Source: Aegilops tauschii subsp. strangulata (Eukaryota > Streptophyta > Magnoliopsida > Poales > Poaceae). Taken from it: 64,000 nucleotides of DNA. This document shows positions 11,361 through 24,293 of this stretch, one piece after another; the first letter of the stretch is position 1, and the number at the start of each line of letters is the position of its first letter. Location of the stretch: NCBI RefSeq assembly GCF_002575655.3, contig NC_053039.3, forward strand, positions 238,616,622-238,680,621, read 5' to 3'. The notes below the pieces were generated by a model, which was given only the letters and a program-made list of their open reading frames with translations, searched no databases and was not told the DNA's origin. The translations under genes were made by a program, and so were the position numbers.

Positions 11361-14300
11361 CGACTGCCTGTAGGAATCCCCCTTTCCAACTCCTTGGCCG
11401 AAGTTGAGTTTAGTCATTGAAAAAGTTTTTACTAACATGGTTGTGCGGCTTATGGGCCCACGTCTCCATTGGTTGGTATTAGGAACTTTTATTTCTCGAC
11501 CTATACTCTGGGACTCTGACATCTCTTCTATTCGGGTTAAACGATTTTACTTACTCTGACTCTAGGTTCTCGCAACTACTTCCACCCGGTGAACCCCTTA
11601 GTACAGATGATCGCCTGCTACACCAGAAGTTTCCGAAGATGCTATTTGATGTTTTACCGAGACACTTGTGCCCACCGCCTTTGTGAATTCACTACCACCG
11701 AGACATCCCTATGGATAGCTACTTATACTTGCCATCCATACCTTCATTCTCGACTACTCTTTTTAGTACAAGATACCCTGAACTACTTCCCGCTGTTTCG
11801 AGAATCCTTTGTGCTTACTGCCTTGTAGCTCCTTTTCCTAATGAATACATGTATGAATAATTTCTCACCCTTATTGGGGATTCGTTCATCCCCAGTTGTT
11901 CAGGTGTTTGGCAAAATTCTTTGAAATGCCATTCGATCTTCCGAAATCCCTAGTAGCCTATTGCTCTTGATCTTCTTTACCTGCTTGCATAATGGTTACT
12001 TCCATATGTCAAGCAATATTCATTAAAATACTTTGTGATCGTCATTCTGATCCTGTTGGTTCAGCATGTGTGTGAATGCACAAATCATCAGTATTCCTTG
12101 AAAATTATCCTTCCGGCTCGGACGTCATTTTGAACATGAGCTGGTTGTCTACCAATCGAATTGCCACCGTTTGTGCCTCTAAGTCTATTCGACTGACTTA
12201 TCTTTTGATCAGAGCATCTGCTTCTGATCCCCCAATTTGGAAATCATAATTCCTTGTATTTAAGCTCTCGAATTATCAAGATATTTCTATAATCCGATGC
12301 CTTTTGCATTATTTCTTCTTCTGGTTGAACATATATGCTCACATCAGATTCTTGGCGGTCTGCCAGATCGTTTGGTGGATTATTATCCAACCGTTCCTGC
12401 ATATTCTCAAAACCTTGAGTTCTTCCCCTGATACATAATGCCTTTGGTAAATTGTATCATTTGCCTTAACAACCATGCTCTACTTTAGAGCTTGTATTAT
12501 TTACTCGTGGAGATATGTTTATATGATGCCCTGATGGGTTGAACCTATGCCTTCCTTAATCCGTGTGAACCCGAAAGATTTCACGGGTCATACTTATCTG
12601 GTATTGCACCAGGTAAAACTTTCAACAACTAATGACATTTTCAAAAAGCGAGAGGTGAATGGAAGGTTATACATTGAAGAAGTGGGAGTCGACCTTGAAC
12701 TTGTGTTCATGCCCATGGACACGATGTAGATCCTATCATGGAAACTTCTTGTAATAATAACTATTTCCTTGATATAGGTTCATCTAGTATCCATGTTTGG
12801 TCCTTTGCAACCGTGGTTCCGACCATGATTGTTCTCCTTTGATTCCATCTCTCAGACAAGATGAAGTACTTGTCTTCTGCAGATCATTTCACGTGTCCAC
12901 CGTCTACTCTGCTCCACCGTCGAGTATTACACTCTGGTATCTTGAGAATATCACCGAGCTACATAACTTCTTGTGAGTTCTTCATCAACTATTATTTCTC
13001 GATGATTCCAATTTTCTCCGGGTTTTGAGTTGTTTGTCACTCGAAACACCGATAACCGAATCGAGTCTGTTCTACAGTTCAACTACTCTTTGTAATCCTT
13101 ATTACCTGCGAGTTGTACTCGCTGATGTCATTCCCAACCGATTGGCTACATCATCATCGTCATGTTTAAGCTTAAACTGTGCTACCTGGTCCTTATTCCC
13201 AGAGCACAACTTTCGATGATGAGCTAAGCTTACGTCGATCTTCCTTGTCTTACCGTTTCACCTCAAACAACAAGCTTGATTCCGAGTTTGTGTCGTATCC
13301 GTAGTTTCAATAACTTTTCGCTCCATCCTTCCTTTTGCTTGATGTCATCGATGAGCGATTATATCTTCATGAAACCTCTCGACAAATGTGTCATGATCAT
13401 CATCAACATTCTGAGCTCTTCCAGGATATCAATTGAATTCATGATGAGAAATACCATCCTTGCCCTCGATGATTTGTGTTGTCATTGACCACTTTATTGC
13501 CTTCCCTCCGACATAAACTTGTTCGTGTTCTATGTTATACCTTGAGTTCCTTGCTATCCAGCATTTGTTCTTCTTTACCTTGGAGTATTACCATCTTTTA
13601 TGTCAAGAATGTCATGAGGATTACTCCACCTCTTAAGAATTCTTGGTATAGTGATACTTCTCACCATCACCATTCTTTCTTGGTCCCCGTGTTGATTCCA
13701 ACAAGTGAACATTGTTGTTCGGATTCTTTCCTTATAGCAACCCTATTTCTTTGAAGTTAATGGTCGACATTTCATTCTTAGACCATTGGTTATCGAATCA
13801 CCATTATAACATCGGTCATGCTACCTAAGCCCATATTTCGGGTGCACCTTTGAACCAATGTTTAAATTGGGTATGTTTTCCTCGAGCATATCTCCTTATA
13901 TCATTTGGTCTGACAAATGTTATCTCTTTGTTCACATGATTGTGGAAATCCATCTTTTGGAAATCTCGATGAATTGTCGTTTAGTTCATCAGCCACACTC
14001 TCATCCTCTCCTTGGTTTAATGATGAACTCTTGTTTTGAAACTCGCTTCCATAGATCGTTTACGAGAATCACACAATGTCATCTCGTCAAATCGTGTTGC
14101 ACCTTTTCTTCTCAGGCATCCTGAGTCTGAGGTATCCTGACACCAATCGGATCTGAATCTTGGTCAGATATGATGGTTGGGACATATTTCCAAGAGTTAT
14201 AACATTGGTCTCTACATAACCCGGCAAGGAGGTGTCGTTGCTTAGCACCCCTGGCCTGAGGCCCTATTGTTATAGATTCCTTTTTAGCAAGGTTATCCTT

Positions 14301-15515
14301 TCTTCCATGAGGAAATCGTAAGACTTATTTATAAGTTGTTCCTGATGGATCCTTTGTGTATTCAAAGTCTGATCTTTACCCAGTGACCATGTCAATGCTA
14401 TCTCGATGCTTCTCTGTGGTACTCCGCTTTTCAATAAGAACATTTGAAGCCCGATGCTAAATGTTTCTTGTTCAATTATCCAAACACCGTTGCATGGGTA
14501 ATGTCATGAAATTACTCTCCCCTTATCTAAAGGGTTTTCTACATTATATCCTGTCACGGATATCATGCTCTGCTTAACATTGGGAAGGATATACCCCTGA
14601 AATGTTTGATAATCATATTTTTCCTTTCCATTATTTGGTTTAACCTTTCTTGTGATCTATATGATCTGAGCAGTAATATTCTCCTGCTTATGTAAACACC
14701 TCGGTGTACAACTCTGTCAGTAAGACCCTGTTACTATTGTTGATGACATTCCGGTAACCACCGATGGACGAGAACTTTGCCTATTGGTCCGCCTCGTTTC
14801 AACGAGCAGGAAAATGGTTCTCTTCGTCCCTCGCCCTTGGTACCAACGATGCTGCCAACATAACTGACTGGTTATTCTCCGACATGCCTTGCTTACATGA
14901 TCGTGCAAGACGTCACCCCTCTTCCTACTTTTAACCCACATGGTGGGCCCATAACCCACAGTTCCACAGGATCGAAACCTGACTCTCCTGGACACCCCCT
15001 GTTCCCGAAGTTATTCCTCGCGAGTGGCCTCGTATGTAATTCACGACCCACCGTCTGAGAGTTCATCAATTCTGATATCAGACACAATACTTATTCCCAT
15101 TGCTTTGAACCCCTTTCACGCCCTGTTTCAGGCATCGAACGATTGCCTGCCGCTCGAAACTTCCCATGAATACCCCCTTACTTTGCTCTCGATATTTTCT
15201 TAAGTTTCAATTCGAGAGTACTTTTCGCCACCTTCCCCGATGTTATCGACCAGATAGTCAACCTTGCAGAGGTCCGTTCTCTCGGAATACCCACCCTCTA
15301 TTCTTTCGTAATTACGATGGAGTTCCCAAAAAAAGGAAGACAACTTCATCATGACAACCTGAAGCAGAGGAATGAAGACATCAATGTAATGGATCGACCT
15401 CTTCGAGAAGAGCAACTATGACCGAGAAGAATCGTTAGAATTTCGTAACCAGATCCCTTCCCCCTTATAACCGCTCCTAAATCTCGGGACGAGATTTCTT
15501 GTAGTGGAGGAGAAT
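11361..15515 (+). other. Element C non-coding interior and polypurine tract
   Basis: This is 4.15 kb of AT-rich sequence dense in stops in all frames, with no gag, protease, RT or integrase motif. It ends with a purine-rich stretch (GTAGTGGAGGAGAA, 15501-15514) directly before the right LTR, a plausible polypurine tract. A short self-complementary CTCGGGACGAG motif lies just upstream (about 15483-15493). I see no gene. Confidence 0.75.
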
Positions 15516-18500
15516 TGTGACGCCCGGATAATCAAGCTACAGTAATTCTCTGCTAATGATGCCATGTCACTTCGATTACTGTTGCTAATCACGCGTTAGT
15601 TCGAAACCGATTCAAAATTCAAATTCAAAATATGGCAAACAACAAAAAAATTCAAACATTAAAACAAAATTGTTCGGTTAGTGCCAAGTATTGCATGGGT
15701 AATTATGGTGGAGAAACCACACTTTTATAGAATGCTTAAAGGCTCTAAGATAATTAAAACAGTAGTTAAAACAATTAAATAAATGCCTTCTGTATTTTAT
15801 AAAATATTAAACTATTCATTTAGTTGCCAAAAAGATAATGGGGAAGTAGCATAATTAGTATCGCTAATTTAGGATTTTACATTATAATTTATAAAACTAA
15901 AATAAAAGAGGAACTAAAATAAAATAGTAAAAGAAAAATAAATAAAAGTAAAGTAAAAGAAAAACAGAAATAAGAAATAAAAAGGGGCCTAAGTTCTACT
16001 GTGCACTTAGGCCTACTAGCTACAGGTGCGGCCCAGCCCACCTGGAGTCCCCTCCTTCCTCCTACTGCTCATCCAAGCTCGGTGGCCGCCGGGCGCTCGT
16101 CCACGCCGCGGATGGCCACGCGGCGACCATCCGCCGAGCCCCCCACACGGCTAAGGCCACCCTCGACCCCCTGGAAACCCTAGCTACCCCCAGTTTTCCC
16201 CCTCGCTCTCTCTATCGCTCCCGCTGCGAGCTTGCCCGAGAGCTCGCCGCCGCGACGCTCGATCCCGCGGCCACCGTGCCCCGATTGCCCCGCCGACGTG
16301 CCCGAACGGCTCCCCGACGTCGACTACGTCGACTACGCCGAACGGAACAAGCTAGGAAGCCTCCACGCCGCCGCCATCTTCTTCTCCTTCCTCGGATCGC
16401 CGCCGTCGATCGCCGCCGACGTACGCCTCCGATAAGCCTCCCCGAGCACGCTGCCATTTCCCTACGGCTCCCGGTGAGGCACCGCGTCTCTCCCCTCGCT
16501 CCCCCGCGTGGATCCACCACCGTAGCCGCCGCTGCCATCGCCGCCCGAATGCAGCTCCGCCGCATAGCTCGCCGTCGTTGCTGTGGGCATCGTCATGCTC
16601 ACCCGAGCACACGAGCGTGCTCAGGACCGCTCGCTGAAGCCGCCCATGCCACTTGCTTCCCTCCCCGTGCCCCTTAGCACCTGCCTCGACGAACGCCCGA
16701 ACGCGTCGCCACCTCCGCGCGTCGCCGGCATGCTTTCGATGACCAAATGGTCACGGGCTCGCGACCGTTGGCCTCGCCGCAACGCGTACGCCTTGCCCAT
16801 CCTCTCATTCGCTCACGAACGCACCGCATTGCCTTCGTCGTAGCTCGCCCGAGCGCGTCGCCGCCGGCGATGCCATAGCTCCCAGCTTCGGCCACACCAG
16901 CCGCTCCGGCCACCACCATTCGACGCGCGGTCGAGTGGCCGTGCGAACGCGCCTAGTCGCGCTCTTCCCCGTGCCTTGAAGTCTTTTTCCGACGAACCCC
17001 GTGGTCGCGCCGCCATGTTTCGCCTCGCCGGCGTTGCTCCGGCGACGGCACCGACATGGCACGGCCAGACCCACCTCCGGGTCACTGACATCGGGCCCCA
17101 CGGGCCCCGTTGACTAGGTTGACCCAGTCAACGTGCTGACTGGGCAGCCCAGTGACGCTGACATGAGGGCCCCCGCATAATTAGTTTAACAAACATTTTA
17201 TTAACTAAAACCTAATTAATTACTAATTAGAGACTGACATGTAGGGCCCAGTAGCTATTTAACCTCAGTTTAGTTTAATATAAACTCTGTTATTTAACAG
17301 AGGCTGACATGTGGGCCCCATTGGTCAGTTTGACCTGGTCAGCCTTCCTGTTGACTGCTGACGTCACAGCGATGTCATGCTGACGTAGTAATTCTTTTTT
17401 GATAATTTATTTAATTCCAGAAACTGATTAAATCTTTAGAAAATCATATAAAATAATCCGTAACTCGGATGAAAATACTTTCTACATGAAAGTTGCTCAG
17501 AACGACGAGACGAATCCGGATACGCAGCCCGTTCGTCCGCCACACATCCCTAACATATCGAACTTGCAACTTTCCCCCTCCGGTTCATCTGTCCGAAAAC
17601 GCGAAACACCGGGGATACTTTCCCGGATATTTCCCCCCTTCGCCGGCATCACCTCTTACCGCGTTAGGGCACACCTGACACCGTTGTTTGCTTTGTCATG
17701 CATCGTTATGCATCTGTTTGCATTGTATTCATTGTTTCTCCCCCCTCTTCTCTCCGGTAGACTACGAGACCGACGCCGCTGCTGGTGCCCCGACCGACTA
17801 CGCTGTTGACGACCCCTCCTTCTTGCCAGAGCAACCAGGAAACCCCCCCCCCTTGATCACCAGATATCGCCTATTCTTCTCTATACAGCTTGCATTAGAG
17901 TAGTGTAGCATGTTACTGCTTTCGGTTAATCCTATTCTGCTGCATAGCCTGTCATTGTTGCTACAGTTGTTACCCTTACCTGCTATCCTACTGCTTAGTA
18001 TAGGATGCTAGTGTTCCATCAGTGGCCCTACACTCTTGTTCGTTTGCCATGCTATACTACTGGGCCATGATCACTTCGGGAGGTGATCACGGGTATATAC
18101 TATATACTTTATATACATGACACATGTGGTGACTAAAGTCGGGTCGGCTCGTTGAGTACCCGCAAGTGATTCTGATGAGGGGGCTGAAAGGACAGGTGGC
18201 TCCATCCTGGTAGAGGTGGGCCTGGGTTCCTGACGGCCCCCGACTGTTACTTTATGGCAGAGCGACGGGGCAGGTTGAGACCACCTAGGAGAGAGGTGGG
18301 CCTGGCCCTGGTCGGCGTTCGCGGATACTTAACATGCTTAACGAGATCTTGGTATTTGATCTGAGTCTGGCCATTTGGTCTATACGCACTAACCACCTAT
18401 GCGGGAATAGTTATGGGCACTCGGTGTCGTGGTATCAGCCGAAGCTCTTTTTGACGTCAGCGACTGAGTGGCGCGCGCCGCATTGGACCATAAGCTCGCG

Positions 18501-19570
18501 CTTGTATTAAGGGGGCTAGGTCTGCTTCCGGCCGCGTACGCAACGTGCAGGTGTGCAATGGGCGATGGGCCCAGACCCCTACACGCATAGGATTTAGACC
18601 GGCATGCTGACTTCTCTGTTGAGCCTAGGTGGGGCTGCGACGTGTTGATCTTCCGAGGCCAGGCATGACCCAGGAAAGTGTGTCCGGCCAAATGGGATCG
18701 AGCATGTTGGGTTATGTGGTGCACCCCTGCAGGGAAGTTTATCTATTCGAATAGCTGTCTCCCTCGGTAAAAGGACGACCCAGAGTTGTACCTTGACCTT
18801 ATGACAACTAGATCTGGATACTTAATAAAACACACCCTTCCAAGTGCCAGATATAACCCGGTGATCGCTCTCTAACAGGGCGACGAGCAGGGGATCGCCG
18901 GGTAGTATTATGCTATACGATGCTACTTGGTGAACTTACCATCTACTCTCTCCTACATGCTGCAAGATGGAGGTGGCCAGAAGCGTAGTCTTCGACAGGA
19001 TTAGCTATCCCCCTCTTATTCTGGCATTCTGCAGTTCAGTCCACCGATATGCCCCTTTACACATATACCCATGCATATGTAGTGTAGCTCCTTGCTTGCG
19101 AGTACTTTGGATGAGTACTCACGGTTGCTTTTCTCCCTCTTTTCCCCCTTTCCCTTCTACCTGGTTGTCGCAACCAGATGCTGGAGCCCAGGAGCCAGAC
19201 GCCACCGTCGATGACGACTCCTACTACACTGGAGGTGCCTACTACTACGTGCAGGCCGCTGACGACGACCAGGAGTAGTTAGGAGGATCCCAGGCAGGAG
19301 GCCTGCGCCTCTTTCGATCTGTATCCTAGTTTGTGCTAGCCTTCTTAAGGCAACCTTGTTTAACTTATGTCTGTACTCAGATATTGTTGCTTCCGCTGAC
19401 TCGTCTATGATCGAGCACATGTATTCGAGCCCTCGAGGCCCCTGGCTTGTATTATGATGCTTGTATGACTTATTTATGTTTTAGAGTTGTGTTGTGATAT
19501 CTTCCCGTGAGTCCCTGATCTTGATCGTACACGTTTGCGTGCATGATTAGTGTATGGTCAAATCGGGGGC
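15516..19570 (+). repeat. Element C right (3') LTR, terminal bases missing
   Basis: This is collinear with the left LTR over its whole length, with scattered differences (mostly C/T and A/G, often at CpG) and small indels, such as extra bases around 16400. It stops at GGGGGC and joins the element A integrase sequence (TCGGGCCGTCAGCC) directly. The last six LTR bases and a 5-bp TSD that should follow are absent. Confidence 0.87.
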
Positions 19571-19950
19571 TCGGGCCGTCAGCCAAAAGAAACCTGTACG
19601 GAAGGCCTTACTTACCAGGGCCTGAGCTGCGGCATGGTGACCGCCGAGACCAGCATGGATTTCAGCCAGGAGCCGCCGTCCCTCTTCTTCGGAGATACAT
19701 CTTTGAAGGACTCCGGTAGCACTTTTCTTGTAGAGCTCTCTGTCATGGACCTTGTAGGCTTTCGAACGCCGAACAATGCAGCGAGCCTCATTCTGGTCCT
19801 CAGGGAGCTCTCGCCTATTAAGGTAAGCCAAGAAGGGTTTGGTCCAAGGGGCAATTACTGCCATTATTAGATGGGCCGATGGTATCATTTCGGTGGCTGA
19901 GCCCCCGATGATATCGGTATTGTGTTCGGAATCTGGGGGATATAATCGGA
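19571..19950 (-). pseudogene. Element A RNase H/integrase linker and N-terminal zinc half-domain
   Basis: The minus-strand reading contains YLNRRELPEDQNEAR, ELYKKSATGVLQRC, then GGHHAAAQALVSKAF and GFFWLTARA. This is the typical linker and the HH part of the gypsy integrase zinc domain. It is in a different frame from the RNase H domain upstream (a frameshift between about 19957 and 19890) and is followed directly by the element C LTR. The CxxC partner is found at 7167-7297. Confidence 0.85.
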
Positions 19951-19956
19951 TCCGGA

Positions 19957-21495
19957 CTAGTGCTGCCGCTCTCGTCCTGCCACCACGGATGGCTTGAATA
20001 GCCTTTCCAAAAAGATGTTAGGCAGGACGGGGTCACGCTTGGCGCCCATGCGAGCAAGGACATCCGCCGCTTGATTGCTTTCTCGAGCCACATGATGAAA
20101 CTCGAGTCCCTCGAACCGAGCTGATATTTTGAGTACGGCGTTGCGATAGGCCGCCATCTTCAGATCCTTGGCGTCGAAGTCTCCATTTATTTGGGATATT
20201 GCGAGATTTGAATCTCCGCGCACCTCCAAACGTTGTATGCCCATGGAGGTAGCCATCCGAAGACTGTGCAATAAGGCCTTGTATTCGGCTGGATTGTTGG
20301 AGTCTGTGTATAATATTTGGAGTACGTACTGGACTATGTCTCCTGTGGGGGACGTTAAAACGATGCCTGCTCCTAATCCGGCTAGCATTTTAGAGCCATC
20401 GAAGTACATGACCCAGTTGGAATATGTGTCGTACTCTTTAGGGAGTTCGGCCTCTGTCCATTCGGCAACGAAGTCAGCCAATACTTGGGATTTAATGGCC
20501 CGGCGTGGTTTGTATGTTATATCAAATGGCAGGAGCTCAATGGCCCACTTAGCAATCCGGCTCGTAGCATCGCGGTTGTTTATTATGTCATTGAGTGGTA
20601 CTTCGGAAGCCACCGTGATCGAGCACTCTTGGAAGTAGTCTCGTAGCTTCCGGGATGCCATGAAGACCGTGTATGCTATCTTTTAGTAATGAGGGTACCG
20701 GGATTTGCATGGTGTGAGGACGGTGGATACGTAGTATACCGGTTTCTGAAGTGGGAATTTGTGTTCATCCTCCTCTCGCTCAACGACGAGCACCACGCTC
20801 ACCACCTGGTGAGTTGCAGATATGTATAATAACATTGGTTCGCCGACGTTTGGCGCAGCCAGGATTGGGTTGCTCGCTAAAAGAGCCTTTATTTCTTCCA
20901 GTCCGGTTGTTGCCACATCCATCCACTCGAAGTGCTTGGTGCGTCGGAGAATGCGATAAAGTGGCAATGCCTTTTCCCCTAGTTTTGATATAAAGCGGCT
21001 TAACGCTGCTACGCATCCGGCTAGCTTTTGGACTTGTTTAAGGTCTGTTGGAGTAGCCAATCGTGACAAAGCTCGGATTTTGGCTAGATTTGCCACAATT
21101 CCTCTATTGGAAACGATGAAGCCCAGCAGTTTTCCAGCGGGAACACAGAAAACACACTTTTCCGGATTGAGCTTGATGTCATATGTACGGAGGCTGTCGA
21201 ATGTGAGACGCAGATCCACTATTAATGACTCGACGTGCCTAGTCTTGATGACGACATCATCTACATATGCTTCAACTGTCTTGCCGATTTGCTTCTCTAG
21301 GCATGTTTGGATCATGCGTTGGTAGGTGGCGCCGGCGTTTTTAAGCCCAAAGGGTATAGTGTTGAAGCAGAAAGGCCCGTATGGGGTAATAAATGCCGTT
21401 GCGACTTGATCAGATTCCTTCATTTTGATTTGATGGTATCCGGAGCATACGTCGACGAAACACAGTGAGTCGTGTCCTGCAGTAGCATCAGTGAT
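19957..21495 (-). pseudogene. Element A reverse transcriptase C-terminal half and RNase H
   Basis: This is in the same frame as the gag-protease-RT piece upstream, after a TAG at 21498-21496. It shows the RT motifs GYHQIKM, TIPFGLKNAGATYQRM and the catalytic EAYVDDVV box, with connection-domain sequence (LGFIVSNRGI). A TAA at 20685-20683 is followed by RNase H with MYFDGSKM, a D-rich N-terminus and HHVARESNQAADVLARMGA. A TAG at 19959-19957 closes it. The reverse transcriptase and RNase H would copy element RNA into cDNA in virus-like particles. The catalytic boxes are intact and only nonsense codons break this part. Confidence 0.92.
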
Positions 21496-23775
21496 CTAGT
21501 CGATGCGGGGGAGGGGGAAGGGATCCTTAGGGCAGGCCTTGTTGAGGTCTTTGTAATCGACGCACAGGCGCCAGGATTTATCCTTTTTTGGCACCATCAC
21601 CAGGTTTGCTAGCCAGTCCGGGTGTTTTATTTCTCTAATGAATCCGGCCTCGATTAACTTGGCTAGCTCCTCCCCCATAGCTTGTCGTTTGGGTTCGGAA
21701 AAGCGTCGCGGCGTTTGCTTCACTGGCTTATAATCCTTCAATATATTGAGGTTGTGTTCGACCAAACTGCGTGGGATTCTTGGCATATCAGAAGGGTGGC
21801 AGGCAAATATGTCCCAGTTCTCGCGCAGGAACGCTCGTAGTGTGGCGTTGACCGCTGGGTCCAGCTGTGCCCTGATGGAAGCTATCTTCTTGGGGTCCGT
21901 CGGGTGGACTTGAAATTTGACTATTTCATCTGCTGGTTTGAAGGAGGTGGATTTGGACCGCTTATCAAGGATTACGTCGTCTCTATCCACCGTGGAGCAT
22001 AGTGCGGTTAACTCTTTGGCCGCGAGGGCCTCGAACTGTGCCTCGAGGGCCAGGGATGCGGTTTTGTTTCCGGCGCGGAGGGCTATGTCCGGATCACTAG
22101 CGAGAGTGATAATACCGTTGGGCCCGGGCATCTTGAGCTTCATATACCCGTAATGAGGTATGGCTTGAAAGCGTGTGAACGCATCTCGCCCCAACAGGGC
22201 GTGATATACACTGTTGAAAGGGGCCACTTGGAAGGTTATCTCTTCGGACCGATAATTCTCCGGCGTGCCGAATACCACGTTAAGTGTAATTTTCCCCGCA
22301 CATCGCGCCTCTCGGCTGGGAATAATTCCTCGGAAGGTCGTATTACTTTGCTCGATGCGGCTCATGTCTATTTCCATTTTATTGAGTGTGTCCTCGTAAA
22401 TGAGTCTTAGCCCACTGCCGCCGTCCATGAGCACTTTACTGAGCCGAAAGTCGTCCACAATTGGATTGAGGACCAAGGTGGCTGGTGCCCGGACTGACCG
22501 GAATCTTGGTTCGTCACTGGCATTGAAAGTTATGGCCGTGTCATTCCAGGGGTTTATTGCTGCTACTTGGCAGACTTTGGCAAGGTCGCGGAGTGCCCTC
22601 TTGCGCCGATTGTTTGAAGCGGAAGTCTCGAAGACCGTCAATACTTTGAGGTCGTCGTCCTCCGGGGGGTGTTGCTCTGAGGTGTCTTTGGTGAGGATAT
22701 CCTCGCCGCTCTTGGCCACTTGCTGGAGTATCCAACATGCTCTAAGGCTGTGGGTTGGTACGGTATCCGGTGTCGTGTGTATTTTGCATGGCCTATCGAG
22801 CCATCTCTCCAGAACGGTTCCGCGTCCCGTAGTGGGCTTAGTTTTCTTCACTATGTGGCCGGGTGCCCCGCGAGGGTGCATCCTTTTTGCTCGCCAGGAG
22901 GGTTGAGTGGAGACCGGTGGTTCCCAGCGAGCTGTCTGAGTTTTCCATGCGCTTTCCATTGCGCAGTACTTCTGTACTATGGTTGCCAAGTCAACGAAGT
23001 GTAATACGCGACGGTGGTTTATGGCGTTGAGGATTCCTTCGTCCATGCAATTATTGCAGAATATCAAAATCGCATCCTCGTCGTGGCAATCTTTAATCTT
23101 GTCTTTGACAAGGAGGAATCTGGCCCAAAAGTGATGGACTGTTTCCTGAGACTGTTGTTGTACGTACATGAGGTCGCATATATCCGGAGGGCCGGAATTG
23201 CTTGGCGAATATTGATTGTGGTGGGTGGGTGGCTTTAAATCCAATCCCTGACCCAATTTGGAGTCCGGAGTTTGAAGAACTTCCGAGCTTAATAGTTCGG
23301 GCTCCGGGATGTTGAGTGATTTTTCGGGCTCGACGCCCGATTCTAGATTCGGGGGACCGGGCATGTCGTCCCGCAGGCTGGTGTCCGGTTTTTCGAGTTC
23401 GGAAATCCGAACATAATTCGTCTTCAACGTAGGGGAAGAGTTGTTGTTTTGCTCCTCTACGACCGCTATCTGATGGGTGATCGGCGGAGATTTGATTTCT
23501 CTCTGATCGGATTTAAGCCCAATCCGATCATAGTCTGTAGTGACCCCTAGGGCGACGATGCGATCCAGGAGTTCATTTAAAGACGACAACTCCGCCGGAT
23601 CTATCCATTTGGAGTATTCGGAGTCAACAAGGAGGCGATTTTCGACGGCCTGAGAAGTCATCGTCGGCTTAACGGCCGAGCGGGCGGTCATGGTAAAGTC
23701 GCCCAGCCGGAGGGTTTGGCCTGAGGCCAGGGCTCCTCCGGAAGTGATGCCGTCCTTGATAACAAGGTGAGCCAT
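21496..23775 (-). pseudogene. Element A gag-protease-RT N-terminal region
   Basis: This open minus-strand frame is about 760 codons long, and I place its start at the first ATG after the 5' LTR (23775). Its first third is acidic and low in complexity. A gag capsid segment follows (FWARFLLVKDKIKDCHDEDAI, MDEGILNAINHRRV). A retroviral-type aspartic protease contains VLMDGGSGLRLIYEDTL, with the DGGSG active-site variant and a later HALLGRDAF. The RT fingers follow, with WRLCVDYKDLNKACPKDPFPLPRID immediately before a TAG at 21498-21496. I see no complete CCHC knuckle, which is common in this group. The proteins would package and process element RNA. Confidence 0.92.
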
Positions 23776-23822
23776 CAATCCTGTCTTCGACGTCACAACG
23801 GAACTCTCAATGAAAGCACCAA

Positions 23823-24293
23823 TGTCGGTGTCAAAACCGGCGGATCTCGGGTAGGGGGTCCCGAACTGTGCGTCTAGGATCGATGGTAACAAGAGACGGG
23901 GGACACGATGTTTACCCAGGTTCGGGCCCTCTTGATGGAGGTAATACCCTACTTCCTGATTGATTGATCTTGATGAATATGAGGATTACAAGAGTTGATC
24001 TACCACGAGATTGTAATGGCTAAACCCTAGAAGTCTAGCTTGTCTGATTGTGATTGCCTCTACGGACTAAACCCTCCGGTTTATATAGACACCGGAGCGG
24101 CCTAGGGTTGTACAGAGTCGGTTTACAAAGGAAGGAATCTACATATCCAAACGCCAAGCTTTCCATCCACGCAAAGGAGAGTCCCATACGGACACGGGAA
24201 GAAGTCTTCTGTCTTGTATCTTCGACGCCCAATAGTCCGGCCCATGTTACATAGTCCAGACGGCCGAGGAACCCCTAATCCAGGACTCCCTCA
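23823..24293 (-). repeat. Element A 5' LTR (471 bp)
   Basis: The LTR runs from TGTCGGTGTC at its inner edge to CCAGGACTCCCTCA at its outer edge (as read on +). A TATA-like TATATAA lies on the minus strand at 24087-24081, consistent with minus-strand transcription of gag-pol. Its partner LTR is left of the window. The adjoining outer pentamer ACGGT is the presumed TSD. Confidence 0.82.

Larger units (their letters stand above)
7298..19570 (+). mobile_element. Element C: LARD-like retrotransposon with 4.05-kb LTRs and non-coding interior
   Basis: The LTRs at 7298-11345 (4048 bp) and 15516-19570 (about 4055 bp) begin TGTGACGCC, and the left one ends GGCATCACA, which gives 9-bp imperfect terminal inverted repeats. 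An initiator-tRNA-Met-type primer-binding site TGGTATCAGAGC lies at 11349-11360. A purine-rich tract ends at 15515. The 4.17-kb interior has no frame longer than about 110 codons and no retroviral domain. Large LTRs with a non-coding interior fit the LARD class. The polypurine-side sequence (CTCGGGACGAGATT) resembles that of Tekay/Del chromoviruses, a possible autonomous relative (inference). The right terminus lacks its last 6 bp and the TSD. Confidence 0.88.
1..24293 (-). mobile_element. Element A: Ty3/gypsy retrotransposon (Fatima-like), hosts two nested insertions
   Basis: The element lies on the minus strand. Its 5' LTR is at 23823-24293, and its gag-protease-RT-RNase H-integrase frame runs leftwards to the window edge; the 3' LTR is outside the window. 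It is split by element B (628-7161) and element C (7298-19570). The domain order is PR, RT, RH, IN, as in Ty3/gypsy. The LTR start (TGTCGGTGTCAAAACCGGCG) resembles the Triticeae Fatima family as I remember it, which is an unverified name. The 5 bp after the LTR, ACGGT (24294-24298), should be one half of a TSD whose partner lies left of the window. The element is dead: it has in-frame stops, one frameshift and two insertions. Confidence 0.88.
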
